A stretch of DNA of 64,000 nt, taken from positions 18,995,883 to 19,059,882 of the forward strand of contig NC_062978.1 of assembly GCF_023078275.1 (NCBI RefSeq), in the 5' to 3' direction. The translations under genes and the position numbers were made by a program. This DNA comes from Leguminivora glycinivorella. Its lineage: Eukaryota; Arthropoda; Insecta; Lepidoptera; Tortricidae. Below, one piece after another: positions 1 through 11,397 of this stretch; the first letter of the stretch is position 1, and the number at the start of each line of letters is the position of its first letter. The notes under the pieces were generated by a model. It had not been told where the DNA came from and did not search any database. It worked only from the letters and a program-made list of their open reading frames with translations.

Positions 1-900
1 ACCTCTTTTTATTTCATTTATAAAAGCTCGACCACACATGCACGTTTTGAGAGCGTAGCATCAACAGAGCGCAATGATAGAGGTGCGCCGGACGCTGGAG
101 TTGCGCCCAGCGGACGCCGGTGAGAAGAGAACTAACGAGCGCGGATTGCGAGCGAAATGCGCGCGCATTCAGCTAACACTACGCTATCAAAACGCTTTAT
201 GTTTGGCCGAAGCTTTAATGCGTGGATGATCATTCTGTTTTCCCGTCGTGTCTATTTTACATGCGGTATAGAGGAAAATGCAAACCTGGAAAAAAATTCA
301 GAAAAAGTATCTTTAGATTTAAAGCTTCTAAAAATTCCAGAAACTCGTGATGAATATTCTATTCCTACTGAAACCGTTGGAAAGGTTTGCTAGTAAAAAT
401 ATGCAGTTTTCAATCCGAACATTTTTGTACTTTTTCCACGTGCACGTCATTAGTTAATAGTTCTTTTTTCAAACTTGCAATGCAATGTTGTTATCACGTT
501 CGGAATTAAGCTACAAATTACCTATCACGTTTCAGGAGCAACCTGTAAAAGAATCCCATACAAAATTGAAGGAATAAGCCGAGTTTTTTTTTTTAATTTA
601 CCTGATATTTGTGACATTTATGTAGCAAAAAAAAAACAATAAGAGTCAATACAGACTGGCTGCAAAGCAACATGCAACACGCTGTGAAAAGCAACATTAT
701 TTTAGTGCTTTTTGACATTTCGAATTTTATATTATTTTTTTGTATTTTTGTTTCAGTGTTCGGTAGGCGGTTTTATAAAAGAGAACGTATTTTTTTTATG
801 GTGCTCCTATACTGGGCTGTTATAAGTTTGGGGGCACTATTATTATTAAGACCGAATTTTGCTCGGAAAACTCAAAAATACGGGTTTTCTCAGAGATAAA
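1..900. other. AT-rich region, no gene recognised
   Basis: No gene is recognisable. A TATAAAAG string lies at about 20-27 and a GC-rich stretch follows at 60-165, which could be chance or a weak promoter. Small open frames at 157-393 and 672-899 have low-complexity translations and no splice or family signature, so I do not call them genes. Confidence 0.4.
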
Positions 901-904
901 ACAG

Positions 905-1046
905 TTGTGCACGAGAGAAGGCCCAGCAGTGGACGTACTATCAGCAGCAAAAGTGCATGGAGAAATTATGAATGAATTCATTCATAAATTCGCCGTGCAC
1001 TTTTGCAGCTGATAGTACATATACATATGTAGGCTGAAATATGATC
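905..1046 (+). mobile_element. LINE 3' tail split by a foldback insertion
   Basis: The motif GGCCCAGCAGTGGAC before 934, and TGTAGGCTGAAATATGAT after 1018, are the two halves of a non-LTR retrotransposon 3' end of the type that codes AFAQQWDT before its stop (compare 38903-38949). The foldback at 935-1018 sits between the halves. Only the extreme 3' end of the LINE is present. The element family is recalled from memory. Confidence 0.5.
935..1018. mobile_element. 84-bp foldback MITE (GTACTATCAGC family)
   Basis: The sequence is almost entirely palindromic. It starts GTACTATCAGCAGCAAAAGT and ends with the reverse complement, with a GAATTC centre. Half of the same motif recurs at 57861-57905. 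It interrupts a LINE tail. A near-perfect hairpin of this size is consistent with a very short MITE; it has no coding capacity. Confidence 0.65.
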
Positions 1047-1106
1047 ACAACTTGCAGACGTCCCTCATATTTGATGTTATTTTATATCAATTTGACTTGA
1101 ATTGTT

Positions 1107-1146
1107 CATCCCACAGTCAAACTGTGTAAACAGTTTTGTGGGACAT
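1107..1146. repeat. Short imperfect hairpin, TCCCACAGTCAAACTG family
   Basis: TCCCACAGTCAAACTG is followed after six bases by a partial reverse complement ending TTTTGTGGGA. A related inverted arrangement of the same motifs is seen at about 55828-55864, so this is probably a fragment of a small repeat family. Confidence 0.4.
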
Positions 1147-1198
1147 TGTATTTATATTTAAATTTTTTATGTAAGATGTTTAATTAATTTTTTTTAGA

Positions 1199-1262
1199 CT
1201 ATATGGTGTCCCACTGCTAAGCAAAGGCCTCCCCTTCCTTTCTCCAGTCCGCACGGTTTGAT
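1199..1262 (-). mobile_element. LINE 3' end fragment (EAFA-QWDT tail)
   Basis: Read on the minus strand, this gives a degenerate GEAFA-QQWDT-like C-terminus, with one in-frame stop, followed by a stop and an A-rich run (reverse of the T-run just before 1198). The same tail is better preserved at 38903-38949 on plus. It is a truncated, dead copy of a non-LTR retrotransposon. Confidence 0.6.
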
Positions 1263-1598
1263 GCCCGCTATTAAATAAACAAAAAAAACAATTATAAGTC
1301 ACGTTATGTGCGATCATAGCATATCGAAATTAAAGTAATTTTTTTGCAAAACACATCGTAGTTCGATCTCTATGACAAACTCGACATATGTAAATTACCG
1401 GTCCAGATAGAGGTCCAGTTTTAAAAGACAATGGGCCCCGGACGTTATCTGGCGCTCCCAGCGGACGATTTAATTGGTTTATAAATAACCGCCCTAACCC
1501 TTCCCTGCAGAGAATTATGACCTTAGGGCGGGCGGGGCGCAGGACGACGGTCAGCAGTATCTTGACTTCAGTGGGTTAAAAAATTAGCTTAGTAAATA

Positions 1599-1694
1599 AT
1601 AGTACATTACGATACTAGTGCGGACATTGCAAGAGTGAACACTAGAGGGGATTCAATAATAGTACATTAACTACATTACGATACAAGTGCGGAA
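1599..1694 (+). repeat. Direct repeat of a TACATTACGATAC motif
   Basis: AATAATAGTACATTA and TACATTACGATAC(A/T)AGTGCGG occur twice, at about 1599-1626 and 1657-1694, in the same orientation. It looks like a degenerate two-unit tandem repeat of unknown family. Confidence 0.5.
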
Positions 1695-2019
1695 AAGATA
1701 TACAACCAGTGGCATAGATAGAAACTAAAAACTTTCCTAAAATACGTAATATTGCTACTGTTATTCTATCCAATAACATTTCTAAAAAATATTTAAAAAA
1801 GTATGGGTCTCCATATAAGGAACTCCCTAAGGTCGCTATATAGGGTCATATTGGTGGCCATCTTGGATATCTCACTTCCGGTTATGATTTCGCGAGGGCA
1901 ACCGACAAATTCGGATTCAGCGATCCCAAATTAGTTCAGAAAACCCGGTTGCTAAAAAGTAATATGATTTGCCTGTCACGTCAAGAAGGAGAGCGATTTT
2001 ATACATTTTGGAACTAGTC

Positions 2020-2430
2020 TAACGCCGTGTCTTGCGTGGGCGACGGTCGCGTGAAACTCGCCGTCGCGTCTCATATGGAAGTATCGATAAGGTTTTTCAT
2101 TTATTTCATTTATTTATTCCTTATATTAACACTTACAGTCTAGCTACACATGTTAAAGGAGTGACAGTTTACAAAGTTAGTTACTTAATTACAACATAAA
2201 ATGTTAACCTATTGTAATTGAGCTCGGCGTCGTTATGGATTCCAGGTATCTGCTACTGACTATCATAAAATAGGTCTCGGTACTATGGAATATGTCCAGA
2301 TTGCTGTCGCTGTCCAAGATATCATTGAGGAGTGTGAGTGCAAGATATCATTGAGGAGTTTGATTTCGTATGCGTCGCATCGCCGTCGCGCGACCATCGC
2401 GCGACCGTCGCCCACACAAGCCACGGCGTA
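2020..2430. mobile_element. GC-rich MITE (GGGCGACGGTCGCG family), interrupted
   Basis: The left arm begins ACGCCGTGTCTTGCGTGGGC at 2021. The right arm, reverse complemented from 2430, begins ACGCCGTGGCTTGTGTGGGC, so the two are inverted. The left arm up to ATCGATAAGG at about 2093 matches 60482-60558. The middle (about 2094-2345) is AT-rich and unlike the arms, so it is probably a later insertion. Confidence 0.65.
2094..2345 (-). mobile_element. Probable LINE 3' end nested in the MITE
   Basis: On the minus strand the segment ends in an (AAATAAATG)-like tail at 2094-2125, typical of a truncated retrotransposon 3' end. It separates the two arms of the surrounding MITE. A 19-bp phrase, AAGATATCATTGAGGAGTG or close to it, is duplicated at about 2318-2360. 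No coding motif is readable, so family assignment is open. Confidence 0.35.
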
Positions 2431-2433
2431 ATA

Positions 2434-2604
2434 CTAATATTATAAATGGAAAAGTGTGTGTCTGTTTGTTTGTCCGTCTTTCACGGCAGAAGGGAGAGAT
2501 GAATCGATGGGATTTTTTAAGTGGAGATACTTGAAGGGATGGAGAGTGACATAGGCTACTTTTGTCTCTTTCTAACGCGAGATTAGCAGCGGGCAAAAGC
2601 TAGT
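2434..2604 (+). mobile_element. Helitron-like non-autonomous element, copy 1
   Basis: It starts TAATATTATAAATGGAAAAG and ends GCGGGCAAAAGCTAGT. The CTAG terminus after a short GC-rich block resembles a Helitron 3' end, and this sequence recurs at 14951-15144 and, inverted, at 29569-29760. The internal phrase GAAGGGATGGAGAGTGACAT is shared with the second copy. Assignment to Helitrons is by terminal resemblance; no Rep/helicase remains are present. Confidence 0.6.
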
Positions 2605-2992
2605 CATAGATATATGCAATTTTCAGCTCAAAACGGATAAGTTAAGATACTGTTACTAATATGCTCACTGTTCACCGGATGTAACTATACACCAGTATAT
2701 TAAAGGAAAATCTTGGAAACAATACCCATTTTCTGGCCAGCCTATTGCGAACACAATAAAAGGAAGTAATTAAATTTCTGTATCCACATATTGTTGGCCA
2801 AGGGGATGATTGTATGCTAAATTAAATCTCACTTAATATTTGGTGTTTTACACGAGAAAATGTAGCCTAAATTAAAAAAGCGTGGAAAACATTTTAAGTA
2901 AAATTTGACGAGATAGTAACATTTTCATGTAAAATTCAATTTCGCAGAAGAAAACAATGGGCTTGCACTGTCAAAAGCTTATCAAGCGGCTA

Positions 2993-3077
2993 AGCACAAC
3001 GTGCGCTCCCGCGGGCGAGTCCATACATCAAACGCGACTTTAAGTATGGACTCGCGGGCGAGAATGCAAGTTGTGCT
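2993..3077. mobile_element. 85-bp foldback hairpin
   Basis: AGCACAACGTGCGCTCCCGC opens the left arm, and the right arm returns as its imperfect reverse complement ending TTGTGCT. The innermost part, CGCGGGCGAGTCCATAC, is perfectly paired across a 17-nt loop. It is probably a tiny MITE. The shape would also give an RNA hairpin of roughly 34 bp if transcribed. Confidence 0.6.
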
Positions 3078-3190
3078 AGACTGCCTGATCCCAGATTATA
3101 ATCTAATGCCTAACTTCTACAAAATATGTGGTTTGGTCGTTTCCTTACAACCTTACAAGAAAACTATTAGGTAATTTAATACATAATATC

Positions 3191-3665
3191 TGGGCAACCG
3201 AGCTTCGCTCGGTTCTGTTTCGTATCCTTGACATGTGTCGCCATCTAGTTCAAAAATGAATAGTACCTACATCGAGCGAAATTCTCAGCCTTAACAACAC
3301 AACTACTCCACACGAGATGGCGCGCATTTCGCCACAAAAACTCAAATAGTGTATTTTCTATTCGTTTTAGCCTTGACCTGTGTCGCCATCTAGTGTTTGC
3401 AATAAATAGTACTTACATCGACCGAAAGAATTCTGTCTTAACAGTACAACTACTGCACACGAGATGGCGCGCGAAGAAAAACGCATGAAAACTCGAAAAT
3501 TCGCGTTTTCCGGGACCTAAAGATAAGTCAGACCGATTTTTCACCCCCAAAAACCCCCACATAACAAATTTCTGCGAAATCGTTAGAGCGGTTTCCGAGA
3601 TCGTCAGTGTAAATAAATATATATAAATAAATAAATAAATAAATATACAAGAATTGCTCGTTTAA
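3191..3665 (+). mobile_element. RTE-like non-LTR 3' region with internal duplication
   Basis: It opens with the hairpin ACCGAGCTTCGCTCGGT and ends with an (AAAT)n microsatellite and ATACAAGAATTGCTCG, a 3' end I recognise as frequent in lepidopteran genomes. Inside are two direct units (about 3226-3325 and 3369-3471), each with GTCGCCATCTAG and ending ACACGAGATGGCGCGC. The phrase AAATCGTTAGAGCGGTTTCC precedes the tail. No ORF remains. Confidence 0.6.
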
Positions 3666-3922
3666 GTATAAGATATTCGATTTATTTCATATAGATATGC
3701 TATTATCATGTCACATGGCTTTATTCCTGTAAAAAATAAGTTCATATGTAGACTGGCTACTTAAATTAGACGTTAAACTGAAATTTTTTACTTTGTCCAC
3801 ATACAGATATATGAAATGAAGTTTATACATTTTGACGTAACTATATTAAAAGTGAAAATCAGGCCGCGACATGTATGAACTGTAATAAATGTCATACAAA
3901 AAACTAACCAAGGCCGCCAAGT

Positions 3923-3991
3923 GTCCAAAGCTGGATTCGAACCAGCAGTCCGTTTACCGGACGGATTCCTAAACCGCTCGGCTATTCGGTC
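3923..3991 (-). repeat. tRNA-derived SINE head (cloverleaf, loop CCGGTAA)
   Basis: On minus, GACCGAA pairs with TTTGGAC as the acceptor stem (6 of 7). An A-box-like TAGCCGAGCGG follows. TCCGT/ACGGA encloses the 7-nt loop CCGGTAA (formal anticodon GGT). GCTGG-TTCGAAT-CCAGC is a perfect T arm. CGCGACATGTAT at 3865 and CGCGATATGTAT at 3991 form a near-perfect direct repeat, like a target-site duplication. A functional tRNA is unlikely, because GGT is not a usual eukaryotic Thr anticodon and the D arm is poor. Confidence 0.6.
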
Positions 3992-4002
3992 GCGATATGT
4001 AT

Positions 4003-6120
4003 ATTGTGAAACTAGTTCAAAGCTAAAAATAGGCCCATCTGTATATTAACAAACATGTCCTGGTCATTCCCCCCTTCCCCTCCCATCCGTCACCCGTAAT
4101 CCCGTGACGGATGCCACTAACTGCCGAACATTTGTATTGTGCCACAGAGTAGAACAGAGCATCGCTTAGAGTCAATTCGGAAAGAGAAGAGTAGTGTTTT
4201 TAAGGGCCGTATACATTCCGTTTCTACTGTTAAAATGTCTCCACTATATATGATGTTGAAGTATAGGCGTTTCGTTTGTTACTGTAGCATTATCAGATTT
4301 TTAGAAATCGAAAAATTCCCCTGATACTACATTTTAAATATTCTTAAACGTCACTTTTAACACTGAAAAATTATGTCAAATTATCCAGATCTAATGCAAA
4401 CACAGACTTTTGAAATAAGCATACGCTAGATAATTTTAATTTCTATGACATATTATAAAATAGTTACGTAAATGTAAAATGAAACAGTCGTCAGCCAGCA
4501 GTTAGGTTAGGTTAGGGAAAGTACGTATAACGTGCCCTAACTTAGATCGACATTTTCTAAATGGGAAGCTTGAATAAGAATTTCCTTACGAAAGTTTCTA
4601 TAAGTTATGATATGTTCTTTACTTTAAGTTCTACAACTTTCTGTACATTAAACAGTACAGTGATAGTACATTCTAGTTACTAGTTGGTTGATCTAATAAC
4701 TAATAAGATTTCCCATATGGATGGTTCTAATAGGAAACAAATTGCCATTCTAATAGTAAACAAACAAATTTCTGTCCATGATATTGACAACATGGTTTTA
4801 AGTTTTAAATATAACGTGTGACAGTTAAGGAAAAGTTTAAAGTACTCATTTATTTTCTGCCATTTGAAGTCGTACTACAATTCGCTACACGCGAATAAAA
4901 TATAAAAACACTAATTAGTTACTAACGAAGATAAGCCGTATAAAGACATGAACAAAGAAAGAAAGATCAGTGATGCTACTATGCAACAAAGTCGAGTGCT
5001 CCCGCTGTGTAAAAGTAGTCTGTTCCGCAGTTGCATCACCTCTATTTAGGGCCACTTTGGTAATGGTCTTAGATTGTGTGTAGGTTAGTCAAGCATTAGC
5101 AATTGCGGTGATTTCAGATGGGAAGCAAACAGAATCGAGTAGAAAACGAAACAGAGACTATGTAGGGAATGGTTGTCAAAGTAAAATGAATCGTTATCTC
5201 GACTGCCATCTCGACACAGGATTGAAACATTTGAACCTCAGGATTTTTGAATCTCGCATACGGGATTTTGTCACTAAAATACCGGTTGAAAACGGTGACT
5301 TGCTTATTATTTTTAGTGACAATTTTCTGAATTCGAACGCGTGATACTCAAAAATCGGCCTGCAGTTAGACAATGAGGGATTTTTAAATCGTATTATTCG
5401 CCAGGCGAGAAGTTTGTCTGAAAATTTGATTAGTGGGTTTGGAATGTTCTTGTCAGAAAGGCGTGGCATATGAGTATCGCCGCCTAGTGAAAAAAAAAAT
5501 TCTGAATACCCTCATTTGACCCATATCCTATACTTGATATGTGTTAAAATTGTCAAATATCAGCGCCATCTAGCCGAGCATCAACCAAAGGCATGGCTAT
5601 ACATCTAAAGGAGAATAAATGTTTCTTTGTGGTTCTGATATGTATGTTTTTTTTTAAACTGTGTTTAACGTTTAGGGATTTATATGTATTATTGTCTTTT
5701 TGGGAAGATTTTCCGTTCGAATAGACTATCTGCTTGATAAATTAACTGTATTCTGTTAATTATCATAAAACATATCAAAACTTTGCAGGTATTCGGTGCC
5801 ATTCACATTCAATTAGTAAAGTGCGAAGTGGACTCGCGCCTTGAGGATTCCGTACTATCCGGATACAAAAAGTTTTTTTAACAACTATTTATTTAACTTT
5901 TTACAATCAAGCCCTGTCTTTTAATTATAGGTATATATATTATACATAGGTATCCTACTAAGTAACTATTGAGCCTTTTATGACACCGTCCTATGACAGA
6001 CTTACGACGACAAAAAGACAGCAGACTTGTGCTTTTTTTTCACCCATCGAACAGAAATTATCATTTATTTAGCTTTATTTCAAGTTGTTTAACAGTTTGA
6101 TATTATACTGTTGTCCCATT
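4003..6120. other. AT-rich DNA, no gene recognised
   Basis: There is a perfect hairpin (CATCCGTCAC arms) near 4085-4108 and a short GGTTAGGTTAGG at 4503. A GCGCCATCTAG motif at about 5563 may be an RTE fragment. The overlapping open frames at 5108-5344 (+) and 5194-5469 (-) have no recognisable domains. I see no convincing exon. Confidence 0.4.
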
Positions 6121-6234
6121 TAGACCGGTTCAAGAACTAGCATGCAATATTAGATGCATTCGCTAACAAAAGTCAGTCGACCGACTAAATACAGCGATGT
6201 AACGAAAATAGCATGCAAGTTCCCAATCCGTCTA
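6121..6234. mobile_element. Small MITE with GCATGC-containing ends
   Basis: The left end TAGACCGGTTCAAGAACTAG and the right end, reverse complemented (TAGACGGATTGGGAACTTG), are imperfect inverted repeats, each followed by GCATGC. Length is 114 bp. No other copy is seen in this window, so the call rests on the inverted ends alone. Confidence 0.5.
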
Positions 6235-8087
6235 CAGTGATATTTTAGACATTATCTGAATGGGGCTATATTCACAGATAGTGTTTATTTACCTCGACGT
6301 TTCTTTGATCTTCGATTGCCACGGTGTCGAATTAGATTTTTCTTATAAGTAGACTTACCTGTAAAAAAAAAACAATAATGAGCTTTGTATTAAGAATTAA
6401 GCAGTAGGCACAGATATTAAGGTATTTAAATAAATGAAAGAACTTAATTTTTTGTCAGCCGTGCAATAAAAAACTGACAGTTATATTATCAATAAAATTA
6501 GCACATTTCATTTAACTTAAAAAATGTCTTTTCAAAAACACCCCTACAATTTCCAAAAAATATATACGTTCAGACATCTCTTGACAGCTTTCTTTATAGT
6601 CCCAGTACGATGTAATAAATATAAGCTATACTCAAACAAAGTGTTATAGCGTTTAATGTGGGGTTGAAATGGAAACAGTATTACAACGGTGCAAGGTGGG
6701 ATTTGGAACGTACGTGGCCGTTAAGATACGATTTTATTGTCAAAGATGTAGTTTCATAGACAATCGGCGTACATTTCGTCGCCCCTTCAATGGCTTACAT
6801 TTGATTAATGTTAGGGGCATTCCCTATCTTCTCCCGTTACTCCAAAACAGCGTAAGTACATACGTTATTTGTAACAGATACGTCTTTTTTAAGGACATTG
6901 TGTGTTCTTATTTAAGTGTGCATACTTGAAAAATATATTTGGAAGCGATTAATCATTTCTTTTCATGACGATTTTCGATCAAATGCATCTTGGAATATAT
7001 ATGGAAATTTTAACAATAAATGAGGAGTTAAAATCTTAACATTTACGGATCTTTCGATTTAACAAAACAATATAATTATTGGTGACACTTTTTTGTAGTT
7101 CTGTACCGCAACTGTAAAATACCACAAGCAGCACGTATTTTTGAAGACCTGTACTCATTTGTACTAAAAGTACTAAGGATTCTCGATACTGTTACGTCGG
7201 AGGCCGCTCGCTACATATTTATCGGTCTATCCCGGCCCGGGTCGCGTTATACATTATTCGACAATTTCTAAAACACCAAACTACACTCGAAACCGTCAGG
7301 GAATCGTATATGAGGCTGCCGATAGAATCCAGTTGCACGGTCGACTTCGGACAAATAAAATTTTACCGAAATTGAATCGGCCGGTAGGCAGTAGACCGTA
7401 AAATTGGCCAGCACGGTCAGCGGGGCTATTCGGTGTCTTTCAGTCGATATATGTCGCTCGACATTATACAGCGGTGATTTACTGAGGAATGTATTACTTT
7501 TATTTATTGCATGTGTGGGTTGTGTTGAGGGTACATTTTTTGATGAAGCTTTCGTGTTGCATTTCAATAATTCGTGTTACTGTGTTTGTAGCATCATATG
7601 GATAGCATGTACTTTTATAATGTGCTCTAAAGAACAAGTTTACATGGACATGGAGCCCAGGCGTATTAATGACAACTTCTCGCCTAACAGTTAGATACAT
7701 ATTTGGGTAGACTAAGGCGAATCGGATCAGATTGAAAATCTGTTTATATTCAGAATATCTATGTCTTAAAACTTATGTACCTATGTCGCGGACAGAAAGG
7801 AAACTTAGGTAGGTACGATACTATTTTAGTGTACTCTCAACTCAACCACACAAAATTCTAGTCAGATAAATCTCGATGCAATCGATCTGAATCTTAAAAC
7901 CAACATCATTACAAAATTGACGACCCTAACCAAGACACGCTTTCGCTGCATTTCTTCCCCTCGCCCGCCTACGCTTCAGAAAGCGTAGGGCTGTGTTATG
8001 TTAAATTGTATTCAATCAGTGGAAGCAATTACGCAACTCAATGCTGACGCGTTATTGAGACCGAACAGTGATTTATTGTTAAGGTAC
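6235..8087. other. AT-rich DNA, no gene recognised
   Basis: Open frames at 6669-6929 (+), 7404-7694 (+) and 7268-7567 (-) are short and overlap one another, with no domain or splice signature that I trust. A small hairpin CTACGCTT...AAGCGTAG lies near 7970-7989. Nothing else stands out. Confidence 0.4.
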
Positions 8088-8299
8088 AGCGGGGCAAATC
8101 CCGACTAGGGGGCAATTGTATGTAACTGATCCATTTTTTTCCATTATTGTACTATTAAGTTGAGTTCCACATGTATCCACTGAACACACGTACCATATAC
8201 CTCTATAACCAGAGGACACTCTATTTAATAATGCAAACATTGTAAAACATGGAAAAAAATGGACCAGTTGCAATGCCCCCCAGTCGAATTTGCCTCGCT
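8088..8299. mobile_element. 212-bp MITE with long inverted ends
   Basis: The left end AGCGGGGCAAATCCCGACTA and the right end, reverse complemented (AGCGAGGCAAATTCGACTGG), remain alignable for about 60 bp, including CCATTTTTTTCC on both arms. TA dinucleotides lie near both ends, consistent with a Tc1/mariner-derived MITE. It has no coding capacity. Confidence 0.65.
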
Positions 8300-9635
8300 A
8301 GTCGCTGTTCCTCATAAAATAGATATCGGTAGGAAGCAAACACGGTTTTTTGGGAACGAGCATACTAAAGAAAGTAGGAAAAAACTAGTCGGTAAAGTCC
8401 CGTAGATATCGGATGACGTTCGTTAATAAATCCAACAAATATGCACGGTAATGATAAAAAATACCTACAAGAAATACAGTTGGTAAATACGATACATAAT
8501 ACGACTAATAAAAAACACTGCATAAGTGAAAAGTAATAATAAGTCAAAATAGTGCATACATTCAATCGCGTTATACTAAATCGTAAATCTAAGTTTCTTA
8601 ACATGCCTATAGGTTGAAGGAAAAATATGAAATAAGTAGTTTCCAAAATATAGTATATTCATCAAAATAACTGAGTGTTCTTTATTTTACCTAAAGGAAC
8701 GAATACGTCAATAACCTGCGTGCTGCGATAGCTGCAATAAAAAATATGACAAACCACAGTTTATCCCATTGGATTCTTCTGTCCACTAAATTTCAAAATG
8801 ACGTCACACAGGGGGAGGGTCAATCAGGTGGGATGAAGCAAATCTCGTTCATGGAATAAATAGACAATGTACGTGACCAAGAAAGGTTTAGGGCAGGGGG
8901 GCAAAAATGATAAATTGTTAGTCAACAGAGCAAATTTAATAGGGATTCAGAGCAATTACTGAATAAATCTTTTTGAACTTTTATCAGTAAGTATAAAATA
9001 CTTATTTGATTTTGCTCTAAGTAAAACATATATACAATGAGTTAGGTATATAAACAAATATTACCAGGATCTGAATGTTTTTAAGTATAAATAAAACATT
9101 TTTTTTTTGTCTGCGATTCACAATTTACCATTTAGGTACACTTTTATATCATAATATGAAAAAGTCAAAAACGTTCCGATAACTTTCGTAGTACCAAACG
9201 ACTATTCTACTAAATACCTACAGCACACCGAAAACCGGACGGGCTTAGGTAAGAATAAAGTTTCTTCAGAAACCCTAAAAAATACCCACATTTGATTAAG
9301 TCGAGTCTCAACTAATAATGTAGCTAAATACGGTAGTGACATATTCTGAAGCCAATTCAGATCTTTACATCTTTAACCAGAGTACAATAGGAATTACTAA
9401 ATAAACATTCCGCTTTTGACGAGACCTCTCAGATCACCTTTTAAGATAAGAAAAAATGCTTTCGATGTCAACATTATCTATTATCTGATCCGCAGGTAAA
9501 CGGATCCAAAAAACCGAACCCGGGTAAGGGGTATGAAAAACGTCATATGTGCTAAGTATAAGCTTTTATTACACGCCCATTTTTTGTAAGGCGAAAGGTG
9601 ATCCCATCCTTTTTTCACTTCCTGTATCTGTAATA
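8300..9635. other. AT-rich DNA, no gene recognised
   Basis: A GACGTCACACAGGGGGAGGG phrase at about 8801-8820 resembles the centre of the GGCGTCATCC-type MITE seen at 32383. Otherwise the sequence is AT-rich and has no feature that I can support. Confidence 0.4.
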
Positions 9636-9643
9636 CTCTTATC

Positions 9644-10102
9644 TAGAGATGGACGGATTATTCGGTATTCGACATATTCGGCAAGTTTTTCAATGTTCGT
9701 ATTCGGCCGAATAGTTCTATTCAATTGCCGAACATTTACCGATCGAAGCAAAGTATTTAAATAAATAGCGTAGTTGCCTCATAATTCATCAAATAATTGA
9801 CATCCTAACTATTTCGACATTCTAAGAACTACTTACCAAGAAAACATTAATATGCTTCAACATAAAAGTCGAATTATTTTGTGGGCGACTCGGCGAGCTC
9901 ACTCCATCGTATAGGCCACGTCTTTGCCTTTGGCTAGTCTGTGGCCAAGAGTAAGCCCATTTATAATAATAATAAAAAACACAATCATTAAAAAGTTTTA
10001 AACTCAACATCAGCTTTCAAAATATGTTACTACCGAATATTTGACCAATTCTTCGGTTCGGTAAGAGCTGAGCCAAACGTTCGGCCGTCGTATTCGGCTC
10101 TA
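9644..10102. mobile_element. Non-autonomous hAT-type element, 459 bp
   Basis: An exact 8-bp direct repeat, CTCTTATC, flanks it (9636-9643 and 10103-10110), the target-duplication size typical of hAT transposons. The element starts TAGAGATGGACGGATTATTC and ends TATTCGGCTCTA. Both halves are rich in ATTCGG/CCGAAT motifs in inverted arrangement. It contains a second repeat at about 9880-9965 and no transposase coding. Confidence 0.75.
9880..9965 (-). mobile_element. Repeat fragment nested in the hAT element
   Basis: On minus it reads TTACTCTTGGCCACAGACTA, then GGCAAAGACGTGGCCTA and ATGGAGTGAG, matching the plus-strand segment at 29408-29500. It is probably a retrotransposon 3' fragment, A/T-rich at its 5' flank (AATAATAATAA at 9966 onward). 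Confidence 0.5.
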
Positions 10103-10458
10103 CTCTTATCGAATGCAAAAAGCCGAGATTTACTTGGAATATTACGTGCCGGTACAATAGCTAACTCTGATCATGTCGGAGTGGCAAAAACCGAAGTATA
10201 ATACTGTTTGTTCTGCAATGCGACAGTTGCTTTGTATATTGAAGTTTGAAAAATATTTACACAATACTTATTGGAGGCGCATTCAGATTGTAACAACATT
10301 AAGAACTTTATATAAAAAAAAGATATTTATTTACCAACAGCACGAAATGGAAATGTACTTAGTAAAATTACAGATGTGTGTGTAGTAAAACAGATGAGAC
10401 TCAGCGAACCGCTGATTGTCGGTCCCCAACCAATAAACTTAAATCTAATACTCAACTA

Positions 10459-11395
10459 AGGACTGTATCGTTAATTATAGGGACACAACAAACCTCGTCT
10501 AAATGTTGACATGTGCATAATTTTGTATTATTATGGTCCGAGAGTATGATCTGAAGGTATTGGTAAGTACTATTTGATATAAGAAGGTCTGATATTTTTT
10601 TTATTTTAGGGACTTTATGGTACTTTCATTAAGGTCTAGCAAATACATTTCGGACAACCCCTAATCTGGCTTAATTTGAGAATATCTCAAAGACTTTTTG
10701 TACGATATCGACAAACAAAGGTTAATATGCTGCCAAAATATATTTTTTAAGAGTCCTCTTCATGGTTGTTCAATTGGGTACTTGCAGAATAAATGCGGTG
10801 AATTTATATAATTTAAAAAAACGCATTTTTGAGCAACGTTCCGGTTTGCCGTAAATTTTTGATACAAGCAGGATGAGAGAAATAGATAAAAAAAATTAGG
10901 CATAGGCCAATGTCTAATAGACATTCATGGTGTTTGAACAGTGCCTAAACCAGATCGATATAAACAGTGTATGATAGTTAAATTCGACATCAAAGTCGGA
11001 GTTACCGTAAGCACCATGCCACATTCTCTAAATGGCCGCCATACACGGATCATGAACTTTATTTTTTTTAAATAACAGTGGCTAGACTATGTCTAGATAT
11101 TCTGCTTTGTGGATCATGTGTCGTTGAGGTTCGCACTGTACAATTTTTTTTCGCAATTGTGTCGTCTTGTACGCACTTTGTGAATTTTCTAGTAGCATTT
11201 GTCCGAAATCGTAATTGGTACTCGGGAGGATTAAGTCAATGCTGTCTAAACCACATGCTTTACGTCGAGTTTCTAGGACAAAATGCGTACCTTATTATGT
11301 GCCTTATTAAGCCCATGTCTTGTTATAAGAAAAAAATATAATAGCAAATAAATACGGCTACTCAAAGTTGTACCCATATTTAACGATACAGTCTT
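10459..11395. mobile_element. 937-bp Tc1/mariner-type element, copy 1
   Basis: The ends AGGACTGTATCGTTAA and TTAACGATACAGTCTT are inverted repeats and are flanked directly by TA on both sides. A second copy of almost the same length (936 bp) is at 43313-44248 and aligns throughout. The internal open frame 11078-11341 (starting MARLCLDILLCG) is present in both copies, but I do not recognise a DDE transposase in it. At under 1 kb it is probably non-autonomous. Confidence 0.8.
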
Positions 11396-11397
11396 TA

